Assembly: GCA_018292915.2 (NCBI GenBank)
Contig: JACVVK020000014.1
Coordinates: forward strand, 2,630,001 to 2,694,000
Source: Batillaria attramentaria
Taxonomy: Eukaryota > Mollusca > Gastropoda > Batillariidae
DNA length: 64,000 nt
Direction: 5' to 3'
Of this stretch, positions 31,529-47,945 are shown in pieces. Under the pieces are notes generated by a model, which saw nothing but the letters and a program-made list of their open reading frames with translations, did no database searches and was not told where the DNA came from. Both the position numbers and the translations under genes were made by a program. Positions within the stretch are counted from its first letter, which is position 1. Every line of letters begins with the position of its first letter.

Positions 31529-34500
31529 ATGGCAGAGACAGCGGAGCTGATAAAATTGCTTAGAGAGCAATTAGAACAGCAGAAGGAACAGATGAAGATT
31601 CAAATGGAACAGCAGAAGGAACAGATGAAGATTCAGAAGGAACAGATGAAGATTCAAATGGAACAGCAGACGGAACAAATGGAACAGCAGAAGGAACAGA
31701 TGAAGGAACAGATGAGAATTCAAGCAAAGCAGCATGAAGAAGAAATAGCAGTCCAAAGAGAGCAGATGGGTGCGTTGATGAAGATGATTCAAGTTCAGAC
31801 ACCGACTGGGGATTCCAGCGCAAGTACCCGTCCTCACACTTCTACTGTTTCGACCGCCGCTATTCCACCTTTCGCTGCCTTTGATTCCACTTCAGAACTG
31901 TGGCCTGACTACTGGTCAAGGTTCTGCACATTTCTTGTCGCCAACGCCGTTCCTGACGACCGCAAGGCTCAAGTCTTCCTCACTAATCAGACTCCGGCTG
32001 TCTACAAGCAACTGGCAAATCTGGCTGCTCAACAAAATCCAAGAATGAATATCAACGATCTGACGATGGACCAAATCGTCGAGTTCATGAAAGAACAATT
32101 TGACCCAAAACTGTTCATAGTGCGAGAACGTTTCAAGTTCTGGAGCAACATGGAACGGAAGCCAGGCGAAACACTCCAGGAGCTGGCAGCCCGTATACGT
32201 CAAGACGCGGCTACCTGTGACTTTTCTTCGATCCAAGATCCACAAGATGAAGCTCTTAGGCAGAGATTCATATGTTCTGTCAACAACGAAGCTGTCTTGA
32301 AGGCTCTTTTCAAGGTCAAGGATACCGAGTTGGATTTTGCCAAGGCTGTCAAGATCGCCATAGAGACTGAAGACGCGGCAAAGGTGGCCAAGGAAACTGT
32401 CTACGGTTCCAAGCCCAGACCGGTCAACAAAGTCAAGATGAACAACAAAGGGGGTCAACCAAAGAACCACCAGCAGTCTAACTCCACGACCAGCAATTCA
32501 GCAAAGTGCTACAGGTGTGGAAAGTCTCATAGAGCAACAGACTGCTTCTACAAAGAATCCAAATGCAACTTCTGTCGGAAGATAGGACATTTGGAGGCTG
32601 TTTGCAGGAAAAAACTGCATCAACAGCAACAAGGGGGACGACAGTCTGCAAAATCTCCAGTGAAAAGTATCACAAAAGCAGAGCTCGTCAAAGCCATCCT
32701 CGGCGAAGTTCCCCAAGATACTCCTAGGTTGGACGTTCCAGTCACAATCCAGGATCAACAGTTCACGATGGAGCTGGACACCGCAACCACGGGAAATTTT
32801 GTTTCTGTGCCAGTCTGGAAACAACTGGGAAAACCGAAGCTGGATGACGTCACACATCGGTACGAGTCTGCCAGCAAGCACGACCTACCAGTGTTGGGCA
32901 CCTTCATGGGCCAGACTAAGGACCCAGTGACTGGTAAACAGAGCTCCATTCCCTACATCGTCACCAAGATCCCTGATCTCAACCTACTTGGACGAAACGC
33001 GATCCAGGCTCTGGGAATTTCAGTGGACAATGCCCTTGGACTGAAGAGCATAGAGAGTCAAGTCAAGAGCGAGGGTGCAAAAGAATCGCATCCGAAGACC
33101 TCCAGCACAACTTATGCTTCTCTTCAGAAGGATTGTCACACTCTCTGCGACAAGTTCCCAGATCTCTTCAAGGAAGAATTGGGATGTCTGAAGGATTTTG
33201 AGCTGGAAGTAAAGTTCAAGTCCGACGCGAAGCCGGTTTTTCACAAGGCAAGGCCGGTTCCGTTCGCTCTTCGTGATGACCTGACGAAAGGCTACGAAGA
33301 AGGCATCGCCAAAGGAGTCTGGAAGCCAGTCCAATTCAACGACTATGGAACACCAGTGGTTCCAATTCGTAAGACAAACAGTACAGGCGCCCTGAAGCCA
33401 AAACTGCGGATCTGTGGTGACTACTCAGTCGGGATCAACGATCAACTTGCTGATCACCGTCACCCAATGCCTCTCCCAGAGGAACTGATGCAAAAGCTGG
33501 GAGGAGGATTCGGTTACACAAAGATCGACCTCGCTGATGCCTACAACCAGATCAAGCTGGCACCAGAAAGTCAACGCAGACTAGCCCTCAGCACTCACCG
33601 TGGGGTACTTCTGCAACAACGACTACCTTTCGGAATCAAGTCAGCACCTGGTTATTTTCAGGAGATCATGGAAAATCTGACCAGTGATCTGCCTGGAGTT
33701 GCCGTCTTCCAAGACGACATACTCACCAGCGGGAAGGATGCCAAAGATCATCTGAGCAACCTGGAACGACTACTCACGCGTCTGAACGACAAAGGACTCA
33801 GATGCCGTCGTGAAAAATGCCTGTTTGCTCAACCCAGTGTGGAATACCTTGGACACACTCTATCGGCTGAAGGAATCTCCAAAGGATCCAAAGTCGAGGC
33901 AGTCTTGAAGATGCCACCACCTACGGATGTCTCAAGCTTGAAGTCTTTTCTGGGCTCAGTACAATTCTACGGGAAATTCATCCCAAACCTGGCTACTATG
34001 GCAGAGCCGCTCTACCGCCTGACAAAGAAGGCAAGTCCCTGGAAGTGGGGAGAAGAGGAACAAGCAGCTTTTGAACAGCTGAAGAATGTGCTTTCCTCTG
34101 ATCAAGTCCTTGTACACTTCGACCCAGAAAAGCCTGTGGGGCTGGCTTGTGACGCATCCAACGTTGGAATTGGAGCAGTACTGTTTCATCGCTATCCGGA
34201 TGGAAGCGAGCGCCCAATTGCCAATGTGTCCAAGACTCTCACAGCTGCAGAAAGAAACTACAGCCAAATCCACAAAGAAGCCCTAGCCATCATCTATGGT
34301 TTGCGGAAATTCTACCAGTATCTGTACGGACGACAGTTCATACTGGTGACTGATCACAAGCCCCTGACGGCGCTGTTCGGACCAAAGAAAGGGACACCAC
34401 TTCTTGCAGCTAACAGACTAGCTCGGTGGGCCCTATGGCTGAACCAGTTCGACTACACGATCGAGTACCGGAAAACTGCAGATCACGGCAATGCAGATGC

Positions 34501-35953
34501 CCTCAGTCGCTTGCCTTCTGGAGACGACATCGACTTTGACAGGGAGGAGAGTGGGGAAGACACGGACATGGTGTGCGCCATCCGAGTTCTCAGTCTTCAA
34601 GTCAAACCTTTCGACTCCAACATCCTTCGTCAAGAGTCAGGCAAAGATCCAGTGATAGCTACAGTGATGCGCTACGTGCGCGAAGGGTGGCCGCTGAAGC
34701 ACGCTGAGATCAACGAAGAAGTCAGAAAGTTCCAGAAGTTGTCTGATTCTCTCAGTATCTGCCACGGATGCCTCATCTATGGTACAAGAGTTGTGATTCC
34801 ACAAAGCCTGCATCCCAAGATCCTTGATCTTCTGCACATCGGACACTTCGGCATGGAACGCATGAAGCAGTTGGCAAGAACTGCAGTATACTGGCCCGGT
34901 ATCGACGCTGCAATAGAGATGACGAGTCGACGATGTGACTCATGCGGCGAACATCAAAACAAGCCATCCAAACCACCAGTTCATCCCTGGATGTTACCAG
35001 AGAAGCCATGGAGCCGAGTTCACGTGGACCACGCCATCAACTTCATGGGCACCAACTGGCTGGTGATCACGGATGCTTACTCAAAGTACCCATGCATCCA
35101 CCCAACGTCATCCACGTCCACTAGAGCTACTCTAGACCTGCTGGAAGAAGACTTCGCTCATTTCGGATACCCACACACGTTGGTCTCCGACAATGCAACC
35201 ACCTTTGTTTCTGAAGAGTTCCAGAGCTGGTGCAAGGAACGTGGGATCACGCACCTGACAGGAGCGCCCTATCATCCTGCTACCAATGGAGCTGCAGAAC
35301 GGCTGGTGCAGACTTTCAAGCAAGCTCTCAGGAAGTCTTCTCTGCCCCCGAAGCGAGCACTTCAAGAGTTTCTGATGCAGTACCGGAGAATGCCAACATC
35401 CTGCGGATTCTCTCCGAGTGAACTCTTGATGTCCAGGCAGATTCGGACAAGGATCGACACTTTGCTTCCCTCGCCAGCACACATAGCTCAGGGCAAGCAA
35501 TCCAAGGAGGCATCTAAAACTCAGGTGACTCCAGACTCTGGAGGTGTCGCCAAGGTGACCAGACAGTACAAGGCTGGAGATCCAGTATATGCACTGTACT
35601 ATGGACCTCACCATGCCAAGCAGCCCAGATGGGTACCAGCAGTGGTCAAGAAGTCTACGGGTACTCGCTGCTTCAACGTCAAGGTAGTTCCTCGTGGCCC
35701 AGTTTGGAGACGACACTGGGAACAGCTGCGCCCACGTTACGCATCTGAAGAGGACAACGAACCTGGTGATTCAGCAGATGTCTCTGAGCTCCCGATCGAC
35801 CATCCGTTGGAGATTCTGGAGAATGTGCCACCGACACAGAACCAGAGCAGACCACGACTGCCCAGGACCAAGCCACCTGTTCCAGAGTATGGTCCAGACA
35901 ACCCCAGACGATCCAAAAGAACACCAAAACCCAGAGACAGACTTTGTTGTTGA
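31529..35953 (+). CDS. Gypsy gag-pol polyprotein (1474 aa, single frame)
   Basis: K02A2.6-like Ty3/gypsy polyprotein. Residues ~8-80 are a Glu/Gln/Lys/Met coiled coil made of short repeats. The gag region follows to ~320, then two zinc knuckles from ~327: the first is spaced CX2CX3HX4C, the second CX2CX4HX4C. An aspartic protease lies around 395-500, with ELDTA where DTG or DSG is usual (Asp ~416). The reverse transcriptase has FQDDI near 728. RNase H has DAS near 874 and TDHKPLTAL downstream. The integrase has an H-H-C-C zinc finger near 1090-1140 and DDE residues in HVDHA (~1166), VSDNA and AAERL (~1254). Gag and pol are fused without frameshift or stop. The frame is intact to a TGA at 35951-35953. 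Confidence 0.95.
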   Translation: MAETAELIKLLREQLEQQKEQMKIQMEQQKEQMKIQKEQMKIQMEQQTEQMEQQKEQMKEQMRIQAKQHEEEIAVQREQMGALMKMIQVQTPTGDSSASTRPHTSTVSTAAIPPFAAFDSTSELWPDYWSRFCTFLVANAVPDDRKAQVFLTNQTPAVYKQLANLAAQQNPRMNINDLTMDQIVEFMKEQFDPKLFIVRERFKFWSNMERKPGETLQELAARIRQDAATCDFSSIQDPQDEALRQRFICSVNNEAVLKALFKVKDTELDFAKAVKIAIETEDAAKVAKETVYGSKPRPVNKVKMNNKGGQPKNHQQSNSTTSNSAKCYRCGKSHRATDCFYKESKCNFCRKIGHLEAVCRKKLHQQQQGGRQSAKSPVKSITKAELVKAILGEVPQDTPRLDVPVTIQDQQFTMELDTATTGNFVSVPVWKQLGKPKLDDVTHRYESASKHDLPVLGTFMGQTKDPVTGKQSSIPYIVTKIPDLNLLGRNAIQALGISVDNALGLKSIESQVKSEGAKESHPKTSSTTYASLQKDCHTLCDKFPDLFKEELGCLKDFELEVKFKSDAKPVFHKARPVPFALRDDLTKGYEEGIAKGVWKPVQFNDYGTPVVPIRKTNSTGALKPKLRICGDYSVGINDQLADHRHPMPLPEELMQKLGGGFGYTKIDLADAYNQIKLAPESQRRLALSTHRGVLLQQRLPFGIKSAPGYFQEIMENLTSDLPGVAVFQDDILTSGKDAKDHLSNLERLLTRLNDKGLRCRREKCLFAQPSVEYLGHTLSAEGISKGSKVEAVLKMPPPTDVSSLKSFLGSVQFYGKFIPNLATMAEPLYRLTKKASPWKWGEEEQAAFEQLKNVLSSDQVLVHFDPEKPVGLACDASNVGIGAVLFHRYPDGSERPIANVSKTLTAAERNYSQIHKEALAIIYGLRKFYQYLYGRQFILVTDHKPLTALFGPKKGTPLLAANRLARWALWLNQFDYTIEYRKTADHGNADALSRLPSGDDIDFDREESGEDTDMVCAIRVLSLQVKPFDSNILRQESGKDPVIATVMRYVREGWPLKHAEINEEVRKFQKLSDSLSICHGCLIYGTRVVIPQSLHPKILDLLHIGHFGMERMKQLARTAVYWPGIDAAIEMTSRRCDSCGEHQNKPSKPPVHPWMLPEKPWSRVHVDHAINFMGTNWLVITDAYSKYPCIHPTSSTSTRATLDLLEEDFAHFGYPHTLVSDNATTFVSEEFQSWCKERGITHLTGAPYHPATNGAAERLVQTFKQALRKSSLPPKRALQEFLMQYRRMPTSCGFSPSELLMSRQIRTRIDTLLPSPAHIAQGKQSKEASKTQVTPDSGGVAKVTRQYKAGDPVYALYYGPHHAKQPRWVPAVVKKSTGTRCFNVKVVPRGPVWRRHWEQLRPRYASEEDNEPGDSADVSELPIDHPLEILENVPPTQNQSRPRLPRTKPPVPEYGPDNPRRSKRTPKPRDRLCC

Positions 35954-35987
35954 AGTTTGTTGTGAAACAACAATTTTGGTAGGGAGG

Positions 35988-36301
35988 TGTTGTAGAGATC
36001 GCGAAAAGTCACTGCATTTCGATGGAAATTTCTAGACCATCCCAGAACATGCGAGTGCAGTAACGTCAGCAGATTAAGTAACCTCGGAAAGATTCCGTAC
36101 TTGCCAGTATGTTACAGAATGTTCTAGATCTGACCTGTTAGTATATAAGCGGCACTGCACAGCGTTCTGGGTTCTTCCTCTTTCATGAGTTTGTTCTTGC
36201 GCATCTTCTGTTAATAAAGTATTGGAGTTCCAGCCTGTTGTATCCCGTGTCTTCTCTGCGAGTGCACCGAGAGAGCGACATAGCAGGAGAAAAATACAAC
36301 A
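35988..36301 (+). repeat. 3' LTR
   Basis: Same 314-bp sequence as the 5' LTR. It follows a purine-rich stretch (GGTAGGGAGG). Confidence 0.96.
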
Positions 36302-36900
36302 ATCTGACAGCTAGTTTTATGAGCACAGATTTCCGGCACACAGTCGGCAAACACTTTCTACAATATCGTTGCATGTCCCGATGAACAGAAATGTGAGAGG
36401 CCGAGAGGGGGAAAAAAGAAAAACTGTCGGCGGTTTAAAAAACATTATCGGTTCTTTCTTGAGAAGAGCTGTTTGCTGTTCTTTTGGTATTTTCTTTTTT
36501 TTCATCATTATTATTAAACAATAATTCGATTAGAAACCTACTGACCCAATGTCCAGCTGGTAAAATGATTACCTCCTGAATAGTTACATCCTAGGAGCTT
36601 GGGATAACCCAGTCTGTTTTTCAACAGTCCGTTTCCACAGACGCGCCCGTTGATGAAATTGAGAAAAAGAATGTATATGTATTCTAAAGAGGAATGAACC
36701 CCTCCCACCCCTTCCCCCTCCCCCTTCACCCCCCCCCCCCCCCAAGAAAGAATAGTTTGTTGTTGTTGTTTTTTTTAACCATCAAACAAACAAACGAAAC
36801 AAAGAAACAAACAACCTTAAAAACAAACAACAACTAAAAACACAAAAACTCGACGAAATCAGCACAGCAACAACAACAGACATCGGCACCCCCTCCCCCA

Positions 36901-36901
<1 letters not shown>

Positions 36902-36951
<50 letters not shown>
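36902..36951. repeat. (CA)n microsatellite
   Basis: CA run directly before the SINE at 36953. Confidence 0.95.
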
Positions 36952-36952
36952 G

Positions 36953-37125
36953 GGGAGCCGGGGTGGTCGAATGGTAGAGTGTTGAACTTCTAATGGTCGG
37001 GTCGTGAGTTCGTATCCCGGCTGGGGCCAAATATTTGTGCTGGCTTTTTCATCGTTTCCCCGTCTTTGATATCACCCGTATGTGGTGGAAAAGGGCGTTA
37101 AACCCCCAACCTTCTCCTCCCTCCC
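36953..37125 (+). mobile_element. tRNA-headed SINE, family P
   Basis: GGGGAGCCGGGGTGGTCGAA head, CGTATCCCGGCTGGGGCCAA B-box region, TGGTGGAAAAGGGCGTTAAA tail block. Confidence 0.88.
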
Positions 37126-37326
37126 CCCACACACCCCACCCACACACACACAGATCAAAAGGTCATATATATGTAACTGCAATAATAATAATAATAATAT
37201 TTATAGGGCGCCTATCCCCTGGGAACGACCTCCAGGCGCCTTATAATCTAAAACCGAAGTAAAAAAAAAATAATAATAAATTCACTCAATGTACACTATA
37301 TAAGAACAACTAAAAAAGTAAGAGAG

Positions 37327-37327
<1 letters not shown>

Positions 37328-37369
<42 letters not shown>

Positions 37370-37370
37370 C
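37328..37370. repeat. (GC)n-(CA)n microsatellite
   Basis: Short GC run followed by a CA run. Confidence 0.9.
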
Positions 37371-38432
37371 AAAAACAACACAACTGAGCAGAAATGATAA
37401 AGGACAGGCAGAGACAATTAAAAACCAACTGAGAACAAGCACATCTGCAAAACACTAATGTGATTGCCGTGTCTGAAAAAATGAAGCCACGGTGTAAGTT
37501 TAACCTCTCCCAGTGTCTGTACATGGTGAATTCTATAAGCGTGGTGGTCACAGTCTGACACTAAACTTTACATTATTCATGTAGCGTAGCCTGTTTGTCG
37601 ATACGCGACGAATGTTTTGACACACAGTGCTTGGTTACAGACTGACAAAACGTAGGTACAGTTCAGAACTGCTTTTTGCTAATCAATCCTTTCAATCTGC
37701 GCACAGGAGTCGCCTATCAGCCATAATTCTATGGTATCGCACACACGGTTCAGGGACAAACGGCATTCAAATTTCCACGCTCCGTAAAACGCTTTGAAGT
37801 TCAGCCAGGCGTACCAGCCAACGGGGTGGACCCTTTTGCAAACACTCTGATTGGCGGGCTGGTGAACATTTCCTCCTGTGGTCGTTTCATGCCTGAACCG
37901 ATTCAAAGTATAATAACACGGCTTGCTTCTTTTTTTTTATACATAAAGAACAGCCCCCAAATTTGGAACGCAATTCTAAAGTCAGGCCTACGCATTCTGG
38001 CACACACTCGCGCCATGTTCGTCACGGGGGGAATAAGCAAGTGGCCAATGCCAGTACGATGACCGACAAAAAGGACCCGTCTGATATTTGTGAGATAGGA
38101 CTCGACTGAGATAATTCACAGGGCGAGATTTCGGGTTTTTTTTTCTTTCTTTCTTTCTTTCTTTTTCTTTTTTTTCTGTTGGGTGGTTGATTCAACCGAA
38201 CTTGTGTTGCAACAGCAACAACAACAACAACAAAATTAGCAAGTAGTGATTGCATCAGCGAAAAGTACTACTCAAAGGGAAGGAATAGGCAAGTGGATGC
38301 TGCAAGGGAGAGAACTGTGCCTGTATGGGAAGAGTGATCACTAGATCTAGCACAACCCTGTACCCGGGTCCTCGCTTCTCTTGGCCCCTGCGATGACGGC
38401 CAAGTCGGGCTAACAGAGACCAAGCCGAGCTA

Positions 38433-38882
38433 AGTGATACCTAAGAAGGGGGGGGGGGGGATACTCTGTGACAAGGAAAGTGGACAGTTGCGAACAACTT
38501 TGAGGTCCCAGTGTTATTTCACAGTGTGCACAAAAGCGGTGAAAACTGTCGCATTTTACCAGCGCAGTACATTTTCAGCCTGGTTAGAGAGTATTTCCTG
38601 CATGAGGTGTCCCTCGTGCATACACAGACCCGCAGCAAGCATGCATTATTCGTGGGAGCTTTGTGCTCTGCCACGAAAAATGCGTGCTTGTTGCAGCAAG
38701 GGAGACAACACATGCAGAAAATAATCTCGAACCAGGCTGACAAAGTACTGTGCTGGTGAATGCGACAGTTTTTACCGTATCTGTGCACACTGTGAAATAA
38801 CACGGGGACCTCAAAGTTGTTTGCAACTGTCCACTTTCCTTGTCACCGAGTATTTTGGTTTTTTTCCTTCTTAGGTATTACT
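38433..38882. mobile_element. Long-arm foldback element (~190-bp arms)
   Basis: AGTGATACCTAAGAAGG at the left end and its inverted match AGTAATACCTAAGAAGG at the right end bound two arms. The arms remain complementary for nearly 200 bp (GTGACAAGGAAAGTGGACAG on both, then CTTTGAGGTCCC, TGTTATTTCACAGTGTGCAC). Only a short unpaired centre lies near 38640-38690. No transposase. Confidence 0.8.
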
Positions 38883-39175
38883 CCTTTTTTTTCAAGTTTT
38901 TGTTTTTGTTATTGTTTTTCAGTAATCTGTGTTATTCTCTTGCGTGTCTTACTTTAGCTGCAGAACTTTCTGGCTGTACTTATTGTGATTTGGGGAGGGG
39001 GGGGGGCACAGTAACGAAGGACATGGTACATGTAATAATCATAATATCATAATTCACACTATTTTCTGGAATTATTTAAAACGGAAACGAAACGAACCTA
39101 GACCGAAACAGAAATCTAATCAGGCGCTTCAGTCTAGATTTCACTAATTACTTTGCGAGTTTCGCATCTCACCCA

Positions 39176-39355
39176 AGGAGCCGGCTGGGATAGCCGAGCG
39201 CCGGTAGAACGTTGGACTTTCACTGCTCGGATCGTAAGTTAAAAACCCGGCTGGGGTCAAATATTTGTGCTGGCCTTTTTCTCGTTGCCCCGCATATGAC
39301 TGATATCACCCAAAAGAGGTGGAAGAGGGTGTACAACTACAAAACACCCACCCAC
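39176..39355 (+). mobile_element. tRNA-headed SINE, family P, diverged
   Basis: AAGGAGCCGGCTGGGATAGC head, AAAAACCCGGCTGGGGTCAA, and a tail ending AAACACCCACCCACCC. Confidence 0.8.
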
Positions 39356-40161
39356 CCATCCTTCTATCTCGCCGATACCAAGCGGGTCCTTTCCCTCGCC
39401 GTGAACGTTAGTCAGAGAGAACAGCAACGCTGCACGCAGTCCGCGAGAGCTGAACACACTGCCAGACGATGACACTCCCTCCCTTCCAACCTCCTCGGAG
39501 CCCCTCCCTCCCTTTTACTGCCTCCATTCAGTCTCCACAGGTACGAGTCACGCATCGTCACACGCTGCCTTAGTCCCTCCACCCACCGCCTTATGGGTGA
39601 ATAGCAGGGTGTTTGAAGAATATAGTTCATTTCAGACAGTGTTGTGGCAACCATTCCGGGAGACACAGGCTGCAACCATGGCGCCAGTGTTGACCGCGAA
39701 CCATAGTATTTTATCAGCAATCGGCTTGACAGTAGCTACGTCACTTTTGGGGTCCAGCTTTGCGCGGCGACCAGCGAGAGAGCTCTCGGTACCAGCTTGT
39801 ATCAAAATCTTGGAGAGGTTGGCAAATTGTGGACTTAGTACCTGGCTTTCCCGTTGGTGGAAATCGACTTAAAGGTCTGTCTCATTTTGCTGTTTGGTAT
39901 TTTCGGGCCTTTCTGGTCTTGTCTTGTTTTCTGTGTACATTTACTGTGCTATTTTTTCTGCTATCTAAATTTTGCTCTTTTTTTGTTCTTCTTCTTCTCA
40001 AGTGTTCTATTTCTTCTTCTTCTTGCTCTTGTTTTTTCTTATTCTTATTTTTTTGGTTCTTGTTTTCTTGCTCTTGTTCTTGTACTTGTTCTTTTTCTTG
40101 TCTCTCTTGTTCTTGTTTTTCTTCTTGTTGTTCTTTTGTCTCTTCTTGTTCTCGTCTTTCT

Positions 40162-40325
40162 GGGGAGCCGGGGTGGTCGAATGGTAGAGCGTTGGACTTC
40201 TAATGCTCGGGTCGTGAGTTCGATCCCGGCTGGGGCCAAATATTTGTGCTGGCTTTTTCATCGTTGCCCCGTCTTTGATATCACCCTATGTGGTGGAAAA
40301 GGACGTTAAACCCCCAAACACCCAC
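40162..40325 (+). mobile_element. tRNA-headed SINE, family P, with 12-bp target duplication
   Basis: A full 164-bp copy from GGGGAGCCGGGGTGGTCGAA to AAACACCCAC. The host pyrimidine tract TCTCGTCTTTCT is duplicated exactly at 40150-40161 and 40326-40337. This fixes both ends of the family and shows that it lacks a poly-A tail. Confidence 0.93.
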
Positions 40326-40639
40326 TCTCGTCTTTCTTGTTCTTTTTCTTTTCTCTCTTCCTTTGACTGTTCTTGTGTTTTGTTCTCTTGTTCTTCTTTT
40401 TGTCCTTTTTGTTCATAATTTTCTTGTTATTGTTTCTCTTGTTCAGTTTTTGTTTTTCTTGTCCTTTTTCTCTTCTCGTTCTTGTGTTTCTTGGTGTTGT
40501 TGTCATTCTCCTTCTTCTTCTTCTTTCGTTTTGTAATCTCTTGTTGAAGATGTATTGCACATGCTCCCCCTCCCCCCTGTCCATTGCGTCTCCTTGTATC
40601 TTTTCCTCATGCTCCTTCTTCTTCTTCTTCTGTCCCCCG

Positions 40640-40950
40640 GGTCAGCCTCAACACATTTGGCCAACGTTCTTTTAGTTATAGTGCCCCCCACGTTTGGAAC
40701 TCCTTGCCATCTTCTCTGAGAAACATCCCTTCCCTCCAACAGTTTAAAGAACAACTCAAAACACACCTTTTCAATCTAGCTTTCAATCTTTAAGTTTAAA
40801 CTCCACCGCCTGTATTGATGTGTATAAATGTGTGCATGTGAATGTTGTGTGTATGCGTGAGCAAAACGCGCATTGAGTGCTTTTCTAAACAGAACTCCGC
40901 GCTCTACAAGTGTAATATATTATTGTTATTATTATTATTATTATTATTAT
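40640..40950 (+). mobile_element. CR1/L2-like LINE 3' end
   Basis: Encodes NTFGQRSFSYSAPHVWNSLP, then LRNIPSLQQFKEQLKTHLF, a LINE reverse-transcriptase tail. A 3' UTR follows and ends in (ATT)n. The same 3' UTR is found inverted at 52780-52912. Confidence 0.75.
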
Positions 40951-41185
40951 TCCTCTGAGAGATAGCTAACATGTTCACACGATTTTATCAGAAAGACGTT
41001 CATTCGTGAACCATGTTAATTTTTCATTTCATCGGAAGAGTGTCGACGTCAGTATCCATTTTCTTCTTTGTAAGATTTAAACTTCGTACTTTGACAACAG
41101 AGTTACCCTGTTAAGGTCGTTGCACGATCAACTGTTTAAACTGTTGCCCCCCTCCCCCCACACCCTTTGACCCAGATTGTGCAGA

Positions 41186-47501
<6,316 letters not shown>

Positions 47502-47599
47502 TCACTGAGTTTGCAGACGACTAGCGCCGTGATTCGTTTGTTAAACTGAAGCCCGCCGGTCGGCATGGCCGGTTTGCCAGCTAGTTCACGAAGGCCGTG

Positions 47600-47945
47600 A
47601 TTTCAAGTTAAATGGGTTGATCCCGTCTGTGCTAAGCCAACTTATATTTAGGGCGATTTTGCTCGCGAGTGCGCCTGTACGCTCGAAACACTCAATCTTG
47701 ATGATTAGTACAGCGGCTCTTAGTGCGACACAATGTTGTACCGCAATGTCTGCGCGGGCTTTCGAACATTCGGATTCTACGACTGTTTGTTACACTGACT
47801 AACTGAGCGCTCAATGTGGTCGCTGCGTCGTTGAGTACGCTTCTGATGGCTTTGTGTCAGCATTACAGACACTGTCACTGTTCAGGTGTCTAAGTGGTGT
47901 GATGGTATAGATACCACGAAAACTGACGGCTCACAACGATCTGCG
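47600..47945 (+). repeat. Dispersed repeat Y, copy 3
   Basis: The longest copy. It starts about 100 bp past the gene C stop with CCCGTCTGTGCTAAGCCAAC and runs to the AGATACCACGAAAAC block. Confidence 0.75.

Larger units (their letters stand above)
31074..36306 (+). mobile_element. Complete gypsy-type LTR retrotransposon with 5-bp duplication
   Basis: Two 314-bp LTRs (31079-31392 and 35988-36301) start TGTTGTAGAG and end ATACAACA. By eye they are identical. ATCTG flanks both ends (31074-31078, 36302-36306). Each LTR has a TATATAAG box (31233) and an AATAAA signal (31304). A primer-binding site starts at 31401 and a purine-rich tract ends at 35987. One unbroken gag-pol frame fills the interior and there is no envelope frame. 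Every part needed for transposition is visible, so it looks young and possibly active. Confidence 0.96.
36307..41185. other. Gene-free, repeat-rich interval
   Basis: No gene supported. It contains poly-C near 36729, CA arrays at 36902 and 37328, family P SINEs at 36953, 39176 and 40162, a long hairpin element at 38433-38882, a CTT/TTG pyrimidine-rich tract at 39890-40640 and a LINE 3' end at 40640-40950. A small ORF at 39679 has a good start context (ACCATGG) but no recognisable product. Confidence 0.5.

Noticed and set aside
31560..31840. Minus-strand ORFs over the gypsy gag start and elsewhere in gag-pol
   Set aside because: Shadow frames of the repetitive coiled-coil coding sequence and of pol.
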